Shown: positions 27,790 through 38,200 of the stretch, piece by piece
How positions within the stretch are numbered: position 1 is the stretch's first letter
How the letters are laid out: every line of letters begins with the position of its first letter
DNA from: Mortierella sp. BCC40632
Taxonomy: Eukaryota; Mortierellomycota; Mortierellomycetes; Mortierellales; Mortierellaceae
Assembly (NCBI GenBank): GCA_011634665.1
Contig: WAEK01000009.1
Span: forward strand, 2,161,501 to 2,225,500
DNA length: 64,000 nt
Direction of reading: 5' to 3'
Translations under genes and position numbers: made by a program
Notes under the pieces: generated by a model
Database searches by the model: none
Seen by the model: the letters and a program-made list of their open reading frames with translations, nothing else
Told to the model about the DNA's origin: nothing

Positions 27790-28557
27790 ATGAGCAACAT
27801 TCCCTCCCCCAGTCAACACATCCACGACATCCCTATTGCCCAGCGCCACTTGATTCCAAAATCCGTATTGATGAAACGAAAAATCAACGAATTATCCGAA
27901 TTATCTCGCAACAACAGCGCTCTGGCTAGCTCTTCACAAACCAACAACACTACAATATTGGAAGAAGATCCTGCCCCTCCTTCTACCAAGAAACCACGGC
28001 CCAGTCGCAAAGACAGCTTTTGGAATAAGCTGGGAATAAAAGAGCTCGCTGAATGGTTGTCTGACCCGGAAAGAGAGGACTGGCTGAGAAATGCAGGAAC
28101 GACCGAAGGCACGAGAGTATGCGACGTCCACAAAGAGATAGCATTATGGGTCAACGCGCGAGCCAAAACCGAATGGAAGTCTGAGGAAGCCCGACACAAT
28201 ATCCGAGCGATCGAGAAAAAGTACGATGAAGCTAAAAACTTGACGAGGAGAACGGGTGAAGGCAACGATGGCGAGACATCACTGGAAGAGGGGAGACATG
28301 AGATATGCCCTTACTATGAATCACTGCACGATGTCTACTCTTCATGCATCGTCAAGAATCCTCTTCCACTTAAAGAATCAACTGGACCTCGGCGGCGGGC
28401 TGTTTCCTTAGACTTTGAAGCGTCGGATATCGAGGCAGAGGATGATGATGGAGACAGTTTAATTTAGTGGCTGGAACCGGTGGAGGGGAGAAGAACCGGT
28501 GAAGTATCGCTGTTTCATGACAAACACCGGTTTTAACCACCAGTAAAGTCACATAAG

Positions 28558-28686
28558 CTGAATTTGACCGGTGACTACCGGTGCGGTGAAAAGTGGTTGA
28601 CTGAATTTGACCGGTGACCACCGGTGCGGTGAAAAGTGGTTAACTGAATTTGACCGGTGACCACCGGTGCGGTGAAAAGTGGTTAA
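28558..28686 (+). repeat. 43-bp subterminal repeat array, copy A 5' side (3 units)
   Basis: Three tandem units with the core GACCGGTGACTACCGGTGCG followed by GTGAAAAGTGGTTAACTG. Each unit holds two ACCGGT palindromes. They are probably transposase-binding sites, as subterminal repeats are in other hAT elements; this function is inferred. Confidence 0.88.
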
Positions 28687-29164
28687 TCTCGGTCAATTGG
28701 CGTAAAGTAGGGCGTAAAGTAGGGCGTAAAATGGGTGTGAAGAAGTTATCTTTTGTATCTTTCTTTCGTTTTTTTCTCTTTCTCGCGCACACATTCTTTA
28801 CCACTTTTCTTTTTCACAAAGACCTTGGCCAAAATTTCACACGCACTTCCCGAACCAGCTATTCGCTCCACAATTGATCCAGCATGTCCTCACCCGGTAG
28901 CTCCAAGACCGCCCAATGGCTTAGTGGGTTGTCTGGAGAGTCTAGTCAATACAGGTCAAATAGCCCCCCTCCCACCAGTGATACTGCAACGGCAAGCCAA
29001 GTTTCTTTGAGATCTCTGTCAACGGTAACGCCAGGGTCATCTGTTAGCCAATCCTCGCAGCACCAAGAACACTCAAGTGATTTACAGCCGCCTATCCCCG
29101 GTAATCCCTCCTATATGTATACGATGATCAAACCATTGGAACTATCTGGATTCCGGAAACACTA

Positions 29165-29307
29165 TTCTCCATTTCAGATATTTTTGTTTTTTCCATTCTT
29201 ATTTTCGAGGATTATGCACAGTCCGTTGCACGGGGCTACTGCGAAGGGGCATGTTATTCTACAAATAAGCAACGCTAAATGAGGTCAAAAACATCTGAAA
29301 TGGAGAA
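29165..29307 (-). mobile_element. 143-bp MITE, subfamily I, in hAT copy A intron
   Basis: Flanked by TA on both sides (29163-29164, 29308-29309). Inverted ends of about 22 bp begin TTCTCCATTTCAGAT with one mismatch between ends. The orientation is opposite to the 32151 copy. Copy B has the empty site with a single TA, which proves insertion. The sequence looks identical to the copies at 32151 and 60891. Confidence 0.93.
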
Positions 29308-29368
29308 TAACACTTTTTTTCCCCCTTTACAGGCAAATGGAAGGGCTATCTAGAAACAAAATATACTA

Positions 29369-29511
29369 TTCTCCATTTCATCTGTTTTTGTTTTTTCCAT
29401 TCTTATTTTCGAGGATTATGCACGGTCCGTTGCACGGGGTTACTGCGAAGGGGGGTGTTAATCTTCAAATAAGCAGCGCAATCTGAGGTCAAAAACATCT
29501 GAAATGGAGAA
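29369..29511 (-). mobile_element. 143-bp MITE, subfamily II, inside transposase coding sequence (copy A)
   Basis: TA duplication at 29367-29368 and 29512-29513. It interrupts the region just before the BED finger; with the element and one TA removed the frame joins smoothly (...KYT then KHKGQYGW...). The same insertion is present in copy B (59877-60019). The right inverted end supplies an ATG in frame with the downstream finger. Confidence 0.92.
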
Positions 29512-31541
29512 TAAGCACAAGGGGCAATACGGTTGGCGATTTCATTGCACACAGCCTGGCTGTGATTCGCACTTTTCAAGTAACAGCTCCTCTACACCGC
29601 TCACGTCTCATTTTAACACGAGGCACCGAGACGTCTATCTCGAGGTGCATGCAAAATCTCCAGCCTCAACTGTTGGTTTAACCCAAATGAAATTACAAGA
29701 GATCCCCATGACTCCGGCAAGGAGATCGCAAGTAACCAAGGCCGCTTTGAAATGGATAATCGATGACATGCAGCCCTTCTCTACCTTGGACTCTCCATCT
29801 TTCCGAGAGTTCATAAAAGTAATTCACCCAGGGATCCGTACGCCGTGCTCCAAAACCACCCGAGAATCCATGACACTCTATCGGTTCCAACTAGAAGGCG
29901 AAATTAAAAGATTACTCGCGACGAGTCTTCTATATGGATCAATTACAGTAGACGGTTGGAGCAGTCAATCGAACAAACCTTTTCTAGGCATCACGCTTCA
30001 CTGGCTTGACGAAAACTTTCGAATGCTCGACTGTGCGCTCGCCTTGGAACCTCAACCATTTCCACACACGGCCCCTAATACGGCAAAAATTATTAGTAAG
30101 TAAATGGCATTTTCCTTTCTTGAGAAACGAAAGCAGGTCATCCATTAAAATTAACAGACCAACGCTCCATTAAATATGAATAAGGATTCTAGGTGAATAT
30201 TGGAACATCGAGCACCTTATCGTCTCATCCACAACAGACAGTGCTCCTGTGATGCAATCGGCGATGCAGTTGGCGAAGCTACAACGTAATCCCTGTATTG
30301 CACACAATCTTCACAACAGCGTTAAAAGATCCTTGGAGAAATTTGACAACCTCAAAGCACTTACTCACAAGTGCCACAAACTGGCAACCACTTTCCACCA
30401 AAGTGCTAAAATGGCCCAGGCACTGCGGCAAGAACAGGAGCACTATACCATACCTGGAAATGTCTCAAAAATTCCCCAGACTCAGGAGCCTCCAAGGAAC
30501 CATACGTTGTCATCATGGACGTCGTAACGAGATGGAACAGTACCCCCTGCATATGCTTAAAAGACTCGTCAAGCTTAGGCCTGCTCTTATCTCCCTTCAG
30601 GCGGGCGCCGATAGCTCTCAAACTGGAGATAAGGATATTGCCGCACGATTGGGAAAAGTGAGACTGAACATGGATGAATGGAGACAAGTAGAAGGCCTCA
30701 TTACGATTCTCGAGCCATTTGACGGGATGACAGACATTTTCAGCTCAGCTTCAAATGGCCAGCTTGCATGCGTTCCTATGTGGGTTCTCGCATTGCAGAC
30801 AGTACTTGAAAAATGACAGTTGATAGTGATCTTATCGACTTCAAGGACGAGCTGCTATTGCAAGTAAGCCAGCGATTACCTATCTCGGATGAGTCCCTTA
30901 TAGCATCTGTTTTCCACCCTACACTCAGAACTCTCTGGTTCATTTCCGACAAAGAGCGAGGCCGAAAAATCAAAAGCTTTGGTGCTCCAAGAATACAATC
31001 AAATGCGGCCGAGGAGAGATGAGTCTCGAAATGATATCGAAACAAGTCCAGAAGAAATAGAGAATGATGAGTTAAAGGTTGGATTTGGTCTGTTATTGAA
31101 GCGTCGTCGCGAACAAGCCGGAGGCCGTCGAAACAAGACCAGGGATACTAACAACGAATTCGAGCGCTACATGAAGAACGAGGACGAAGAGCTAGTGAAC
31201 CCCCTGGATTGGTGGAGAGAGAATAATCACATCTACCCAACTATGGCAAAAGCTCGCACGCAAATATCTGTGCATCCCAGCTACATCCGTGGCATCGGAA
31301 AGAATGTTCAGCTACACGGGAAACGTAATGACAGATCGGCGAAACCGTCTAGCTGATAGCGTGGTTAGCGACATTGTGTTCTGCAATTACGCCCACAGAT
31401 GCCTCAAGAGTGCGGGAGAGAGGACCCAGATAATCCCAAGTGACAACACATCAATACATTCAAATGAGAGAGAGAGATAATTGGTTACTGTTATTAAGGC
31501 AATAAAGTGAACTAAGTGGCGGTGCGCATGGTTAACCGCAT

Positions 31542-31808
31542 GGTTAACCACTTTTCACCGCACCGGTAGTCACCGGTCAATATCAGTTAACCACTTTTCA
31601 CCGCACCGGTAGTCACCGGTCAATATCAGTTAACCACTTTTCACCGCACCGGTAGTCACCGGTCAAATTCAGTTAACCACCTTTCACCGCACCGGTGGTC
31701 ACCGGTCAAATTCAGTTAACCACTTTTCACCGCACCGGTAGTCACCGGTCAATATCAGTTAACCACCTTTCACCGCACCGGTAGTCACCGGTCAATTTCA
31801 GTTAACCA
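31542..31808 (-). repeat. 43-bp subterminal repeat array, copy A 3' side (6 units)
   Basis: Six units in the opposite orientation to the 5' array, so the two arrays form a large interrupted inverted repeat. Confidence 0.88.
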
Positions 31809-31864
31809 AATTAACCATCGGTTAGTTTTTGGAGCTTGGAGGTTAACCGGTCACTGGTGTATTA

Positions 31865-32007
31865 TTCTCCATTTCAGATGTTTTTGACCTCAGATTGCGC
31901 TGCTTATTTGAAGATTAACACCCCCCTTCGCAGTAACCCCGTGCAACGGACCGTGCATAATCCTCGAAAATAAGAATGGAAAAAACAAAAACAGATGAAA
32001 TGGAGAA
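31865..32007 (+). mobile_element. 143-bp MITE, subfamily II, near the 3' end of hAT copy A
   Basis: TA duplication at 31863-31864 and 32008-32009. Copy B has the uninterrupted empty site GTGTATTAGCTTAACC (reverse strand near 57433-57448). It lies about 40 bp inside the transposon terminus. Confidence 0.93.
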
Positions 32008-32150
32008 TAGCTTAACCGTGGTTAACCGGACCACGGTTCAAATCACTAGTTTAATTAGATCCAAACGTACGTGGTTCTTTTTGGTGAAGTCTTGCCTTTG
32101 TGCTGTTACTGATATGGCAAAGGCTAATAGTTAATTATGATCAGTATCTA

Positions 32151-32293
32151 TTCTCCATTTCAGATGTTTTTGACCTCATTTAGCGTTGCTTATTTGTAGA
32201 ATAACATGCCCCTTCGCAGTAGCCCCGTGCAACGGACTGTGCATAATCCTCGAAAATAAGAATGGAAAAAACAAAAATATCTGAAATGGAGAA
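32151..32293 (+). mobile_element. 143-bp MITE, subfamily I, downstream of hAT copy A
   Basis: TA at 32149-32150 and 32294-32295. It looks identical over its length to the copy at 60891 and the reverse complement of 29165. It lies in the remnant of the Harbinger accessory gene; its right end carries two in-frame ATGs reading into the flank (MEKTKISEMEN). Confidence 0.92.
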
Positions 32294-32731
32294 TAGACCC
32301 CCAACCTTATCACAGCAAAAGGCAAAGAAAAAGGAAGACCGTCTTGCTATCCTCCTAAAAACCACGGACATGGCGAAAGAAAGTCAAGACTTGCAAGAAG
32401 CAGCGCTAGCGCAGGCAGGACCTCCTGTAGGCCAACAACAACTATACAAGGACCTCCAATCCAATCTAAAGGACGCTAAAGAAGAAACGAAAGCTGCTAA
32501 AGAAGAAGCAAAGGTCACCATGGAAAAGTTGGAAGCAAACCGTTAAGAGCTGAAGCAAGCTAATGAAGCGATACTAAAAATACGGTTGGAATTAGTCAAA
32601 TATCAGACAAACTGGAAGTTAGAGGGGACAGGCATTGCTTCTTTTGACGGGTTCCGTAGTCAGTGAGGTCTGCGTGTTTTAATAGCTGCTCTATTCCGTA
32701 GAACAAAGCACTTCAACCCATTTCTTTTCCT

Positions 32732-33862
32732 TCATGCATCTACCAAGCTTTGGCTTATCTCTCTTTGCTGGATTTCCTCATCCTCATCCTCATCCCTATC
32801 CTCGTTCTCATCCTCAATAGTCTCATCCTGTCTATTGGCCTCCATCTCAGTGCTCTTCTCCACTGTCTCCTCATCTGCATTCTGACGAACAAAGTTGTGT
32901 AGAACAATACATGCACAAATCCACATGCTAGCTTTGTCGACGTCCTGCCTTGGCTTGATAAATATACTCAAGCATTGCAAGGATAAGAGTTTGTTCTTAA
33001 GCATCCCAAAAGCATTCTCGATTTTTACTCTAGCAGACCCGTGGACCTTATTAAAATACAGTTTCATTCTAGTGCCTTGGGATCACTGTGGTTGTCAGGG
33101 CGCATGCCCCATCGGCGATAATGTATTCTTGGCCATGAAAATATTTTATCGGGTCTTTGTACAGTGAGGTCCTTTGAACGCCAGAGCATCATGGGTGAAC
33201 CCAACGTAGTCCGTCACGAAGTAGATAAACCAACCCAAATGATCGCATACGGCAGTGGCGCCCATTGCATACTCGCATTTTCTTGTTATCCACGATTTCT
33301 GCTGGTACGATAGTGCCATGTCAAATGCAAAGGTAACTCCGTCGAGGGCGCCAATACAGTGAGCAAAGCCATGCTCATTTTTGAACCAGTTCTTGATTTC
33401 TGCTTTGCGGTTCTCATCAGGCCAAGAGACGTGCCGGTCAAAAAGACTATCTAGAGCAACGAAGACTCTCCATATCGATGTGGAAATAGTCTCAGCAGAC
33501 GCCCCCATGATCCAAGCTGTTTTCACAATGGATAGACAACAAGTCCCGGTACGAAGGAGCATGATCTTCAGTTGAACAACAGTCTCGTCCATCAACGTCT
33601 GTATGTCCTTCTCATTGGAGTGTTCAGTGCTGCTGAGCTCAATTGCAATGACCTTAAATTGTTCCTTAGAAAGACGCATGATTCGTTTGAAGTGATCGTA
33701 GTTGTATGCGTCCAAGGCGCGATATCTTACATCCGTCGAAGTGGGGATTCTTGTTCTAGGGTTAAGGTACCTGAAATGCGACGTGTCAGTCTTCAATCTT
33801 CCTTCAAATAAGGCCCTTTTCTCTCTTTTCTTTTCTCTTTTTTTTTTTTTTAATCTTGGCAT
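32732..33862 (-). pseudogene. PIF/Harbinger-type transposase remnant
   Basis: Reverse-strand fragments together resemble a DDE_Tnp_4 nuclease. The N-terminal part has KRIMRLSKEQFKVI; the core has AHCIGALDGVTFAF (first catalytic Asp) and FVTDYVGFTHDALAFKG. In another frame comes YIIADGACALTT (second Asp). A third frame has FNKVHGSARVKIENAFGMLKNK (catalytic Glu) and CACIVLHNFVR, then an acidic tail. At least two frame changes, near 33172 and 33070, and an in-frame stop show it is inactive as read. The first ~90 bases of the open frame (Lys/Arg-rich) are probably an intron or flank. It would act with the accessory protein at 27790. Confidence 0.82.
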
Positions 33863-35242
33863 CGGACAATCTCGTAGGATCTCAGTTCACTTGTGAAATG
33901 AGCGCACCTTCCCCCCCCCCCCCCCACTTCCTGCTCTTCTCTTTCCAGTTTCTTTTCTTTTTTCTTCTTCTTTGGAACAGAGTTGGGTCATCTGTCCATC
34001 AGAAGCTCTTGGCTCTAGTAGGTTCACTCAAAGTTTTGTGGGCAAACCGGCAACTAGGCAGAGGCGCCGGGGACGATTTGTTTTCCCTTTTGTGTATTTT
34101 TAAAATTGGCAACCACAGCCTGCTCATTCGTACTTCAAAGGGATACACCTTTTTTTTTTTTTTTACCCCTAATAGTGTCCTGAAACATGTCCAGGGTGTT
34201 GTCCAGTCAAGTCCAGGGGAGTCTAGCAATCCAGGAACGTCAGCCTTAGAGGTCGATGAGGGAGTCCTTGTAAAGGTCAGACAGTGCTATTGAAAATAAA
34301 AAGTCATGTTAGGGTAAAAGATATTAGCTTCTATAGATCTCAAACACTCTAGGCATGGCCTGACAACTCCTTTGGCGTATCTCTGGAGGATGCTGTTTCG
34401 AGTGAGATTGCAAGTTCACAATCCAGGAAGGGGAAAGGGTTCTCCTTCCCCCCTCTGCATTTTCGTTCAGTCAAATGCCTGGAGTGGGCGTTACTTAACG
34501 GAAAGGAAAGGAAAAGAAAAGAAAAGAAAAGAAAAAAAGTCCTTGGACATGGACCTGATGAGCCGTTGACTAGAGTAATTTGACGCCATGGCGGTGGACA
34601 GGAAGCAAGTAGTATTCCAGGACGTAGTGAGGCGTTTTTTTTAACCTCCCTCCAAACCTTCCTTCCTAACGGTTTCACGGTAATCAGACTTCCGAGGCGC
34701 TGAGAGGAGAGAGAGAGATTTGGAAAAAAGTTGATCAAGTAAGAAATGGACGCGGGCTCACACCACTCTGGTTAATATGTCCAACGCGTCCACTTTTTAT
34801 TATTATTTTTTTTTTCCTCGAGCCCTCGCGCTCTCTCTCGCTCTTGCTCTCTCGACTCACGACTCACGTGCGAAAGAGCGGCGACGACTCGGAGACGCGA
34901 AGCCTAGAAGAGTAGCGTGAATGTAGTCGGCTAGGATCCCTGCATTATCCTGAGTTGTAAGAAGGGGACTCGAAAAAGTCCTCATTGCTGCATTCAAACT
35001 CCTGGTTGACGCGTTAATCGGCAGATGAATTTAAAAGAGAATGTTGCATTCACTCAATCGTCTGCGCGGGGATGGGGTTGGACAATGCTTTGGTGGCAAC
35101 TTGATGTATTTTTTCGCGGTCACTTTTTTCACTTTTAACATCGTAGTGTGGACACATCTCTCCTCCTTCACTGATCTCCGTTACGAATATTGACACGGAC
35201 AAAGACACGAGCATAAGCACAGGCAGAGGCACGGGCATCGCC
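33863..35242. other. Intergenic, right flank of transposon cluster and APC4 upstream region
   Basis: Contains a C tract (33911-33924), the right copy of the diverged direct repeat, T and A tracts, and from about 34820 a region rich in CTCG and CGACTC words leading to the APC4 start. No gene was recognised. Confidence 0.5.
33978..34790. repeat. Diverged direct repeat, right copy
   Basis: Counterpart of 26483-26935, in the same orientation but longer because extra DNA (about 34130-34400) separates the conserved blocks. Confidence 0.65.
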
Positions 35243-38200
35243 ATGAACATGGGCACTCACATGAAAATTGACCCAGAGACGACAATGCCTTTGGATTCTA
35301 CAATGCTCGATGCCGCTGGAGCATCAGGGTCTAACTTGCACCCGCCATCATTACTCCATTCTGAAAGGAACGGTCCTCGCTCATTTGACTTTTACACCGA
35401 GAAACAATTCCCAGCAGGCCACAAACTCGAAGAATGGTGTCCAACAGCCGATCTCCTTGCTCTAGTCAACCACCACAATGAACTGGAACTCTATAGACTA
35501 TCGTGGCAAAAGCACTGGTCTGCCCCTATCAAGGCCCAACAGTTCCAACAGACACCTTCCACACAGCAGAGACCGTTGCTCCAGCATTTGCGGATGGGTT
35601 ATCCAGGGTTTGGGCACCACCAAATTCACCACCAACAACAGCAGCAGCTACCGCCTGTTGAAGCAGTTTCCCTTGCTTGGAGACCTGATGGTAACCCAAA
35701 CGTCAAATTCGAGTGGGCAAGATAAGCCTTTGAACTATTCTATATCTTTTGATGACCTAGCACTAAGCATCCATCAATATCCTGCCTCCTGTTCTTCACG
35801 AAAATGATAAAAATAGGCAAAGTCATAGCCATCGGGCTGGACAATGGACAGATCAGCGTGTATGACTACCGAGATGGGTCCCCGATCCGGCACTCGTACT
35901 ACTTTAATGAAGCCTCTTCATCACACACCCTTGGCTCGGACCGCCACCACACTCCGGCACATTCTTTGGGAGAAAAGCCAAAAGTCATGGGAAAGATCAT
36001 TTGTCTCAAGTGGGTCGATGTTTACCTTGGTCACAAGCCTCACCCTACATCACCCATCACTGGGGCACAAGTTACGTCCGGGGGGTATAGCGTGGAAAAG
36101 CCAACTGATACTCTCTTGTTCGATAGAAGCCTAACAAAGGTGTCGCTTCCTCTGTCCTGTTTTGCTATTGGAATGTTTAGATTTTCCCGACATCCATCTT
36201 GGAGGCTTTACCACTACTACCACGGATCCCAACGACCAGTACACAACAGCTTATGATGAACATGAACAGGTCCATGTTCAAGAATGCCAATAATGCCAAC
36301 CTCCATGGCGCTCGCACTGGTATTGGATCGGGCTTGGAATCGAATGGGGCAGTGCAGGACGATATTGCGAACAGTGTCCCGGATGAAGAGAGTGGTGGCG
36401 TCATGAATGCACTCTTTGCAGGCGATGATCAAGGCTATTTCAAACTACGACTCTTTGGAGGATTTGATGTGGATATGGTCTCACTCCCGGATCTCTTGCA
36501 CCAATATGGATTCAACCTAGGAGAGGTAACTAGCAAGTGGGAATGTTCTGTTGAAAGTAGTTGTCATATTGACACTCGTTAACTTTTATCTCTTATTTTT
36601 TATGAACGATACCTTGTTTAGAAACTTTGCATCATTCGAGCAGACGTCCAATTGGATCTTTCTGAGCTCACAGTCGTTGCATTGCAGTCTTCAAAGACTC
36701 CTGTTGAGCCAGAGCAAAGAACCCGGCCAAAGACCAAGGGAAGTGGCAAGGCCCAAATCGGCCGAGACCAATACTCGCTCCTGCAAGCTACAATTTCGTC
36801 CGATCTCCTGTTTCGACATTCGAGAGAGATTAGAACTTTGGGACTGAAGAAGCCACCTGTCAACCGGTTGCTAAACTATATCAGCGAGGCGCTCGAGATC
36901 ATGTCAGCGGAGTACAAGAAGATCAGTCAGCTCTCTGAAGGATGTATCGAGAGTCTTCAACAGATCCTAAACAGCAACGGAGGTAAAAAAAAAAAAAAAA
37001 AAAAAAAAGCTCCTGGCAATGAACCATTCTCGAATTGCCATTCTTATCATCTCATACCTTCTGACTCTCATACCTTCTGACTCTGATACACTTTATGGTT
37101 CTCTTGGGTGTTTTCTTTGTGTTAATTTTATTTTAGAGAGTACAACTCCTGCATTTGAATTTCTGCAGCTGTTGATGGCAGGGTGTCCATCGGTCAGTAT
37201 GAACCAGTACCTTCAAAACGAACTTAGTCATCATGGACTCAAGCGTTGGGGCAAGGCGGCCAAAGCAGCGTATGCCAATATCCAGCGGGTGGCCTTTGAG
37301 TGCATGCGACCCGCTGGTGAGCGTCTATTGATCCACATGTCGGATATTTTTGGATACAGTCGATGGTAAAGTGGTCACAGGAGCATCGCCCCCTCTTGTA
37401 TGTTACACTAGGGGTAGGGAGGAGCCTACCAATTTTAGTGTGTCTAACACAAATCTACCATTTCTCTCTTCTTCTCCAGGAAGGAGCGATATGGCCCAAT
37501 AGAACTGAATGAGCGAGCTGTTTACAACTGTATCAAGGTCATTGGCGACTTTATGGGTCTCATTGAAAGTCTCTTTCAGGCTGTGCAGTCAGAGTTGAAG
37601 CAGTTCATAGAGTTTGAGAATTGGATTGGGCAAGGTAAGAGCCATGGGCAATATTCCCCTCCTTTTCTCTCAGGCGCACAAGTCCAGTAGTGTGTCGGCT
37701 ATTAATTCCATGTGCTCTATCCAAATCCCGGGCTGTTTGATGTATGAATGAATGTGAATAGTGCTCGAAGCGCTCAGAAGGATGACAAGACCCCCAGAGG
37801 ACATTGCAGATAATGAGCCGCCATCACAGGCCTATCATGCAGTCGACCATCGTGTCACATCAAAGTACATTATGGAGGGGCTAAACAGTAAACTCCTGAG
37901 TCCCTTTTTTAAGGAATCTGACCTTGATGAGGATCAGCCATTGATGGGCGATTGTGTGGATAGGGAGGAGGATGTGTCCTTAAGTGGTGGCGATGGAGGA
38001 CAATCTGAATACCAATCAAGACCTTCCTTTCCGATCGTGTATTCGTTCTCGGAGCAGCTGCGCCGGGCAAAAAAGTCCACTCAGATTCCTGAGTATCTGA
38101 TCGATCCAAGTCACAGTCCGTGCGACGCGCAGTCCGCTGCTTTGGACTCGAAATCATCAAAAGCGGAGGATGGGAAGAGTAATTCAAAGCCCTCGGTAAT

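Larger units (their letters stand above)
28884..31480 (+). pseudogene. hAT transposase, copy A, frame broken
   Basis: The start is MSSPGSSKTAQW at 28884. An inferred intron at 29101-29332 contains a MITE. The BED-type zinc finger (C-x4-C ... H-x4-H, near 29539-29622) is preceded by coding DNA interrupted by a second MITE. A second intron lies at 30096-30192. Catalytic-type acidic residues are visible in ITVDGWSSQ, STTDSAP and VASERMFSY. The C-terminal hAT dimerisation region (LDWWRENNHIYP...) lies near 31205-31370. Compared with copy B the frame is broken near 30466 (one A fewer), 30541 (two C more), 30812 (one A fewer), 30970 and 31248 (one A more each). Confidence 0.88.
28465..32048 (+). 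mobile_element. hAT transposon, copy A (non-autonomous as read)
   Basis: Bounded by the 8-bp target duplication GTTTAATT (28457-28464 and 32049-32056), diagnostic of hAT. The ends are imperfect inverted repeats, TAGTGGCTGGAACCG and the complement TAGTGATTTGAACCG. Inside are arrays of a 43-bp repeat at both ends, a broken transposase gene and three MITEs (29165, 29369, 31865). It is 3584 bp and nearly identical to copy B apart from two extra MITEs, repeat-unit number and small homopolymer changes. It is inserted in the Harbinger accessory gene. Confidence 0.93.
27790..32666 (+). pseudogene. SANT-like accessory protein of a PIF/Harbinger element, split by hAT insertion
   Basis: An open frame starts at ATG 27790. 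It has a basic N-terminus, then a domain FWNKLGIKELAEWLSD ... LRNAG ... IRAIEKKYDEAKNL ... CPYYESLHDVY. The W-rich helices and the final CPYY-L pattern match the Myb/SANT-like second protein of PIF/Harbinger elements. At 28465 the hAT copy A interrupts it: the TAG that ends the frame (28465-28467) is the first three bases of the transposon. The frame resumes after the duplicated target at 32057 and runs about 22 codons to a stop, before a MITE (32151-32293). A Lys/Glu/Gln-rich coiled-coil stretch in 32296-32666 may be the C-terminal part; it has one in-frame TAA at 32544. The transposase lies next to it on the other strand, as usual for Harbinger elements. Confidence 0.62.

Noticed and set aside
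28558..28686. Regular 43-bp repeats resembling a CRISPR array
   Set aside because: Units are directly adjacent without unique spacers, sit inside a hAT transposon near its ends, and are inverted at the other end.
32030..32048. GGTTCAAATC resembling a tRNA B-box
   Set aside because: It belongs to the hAT terminal inverted repeat; no A-box or cloverleaf around it.
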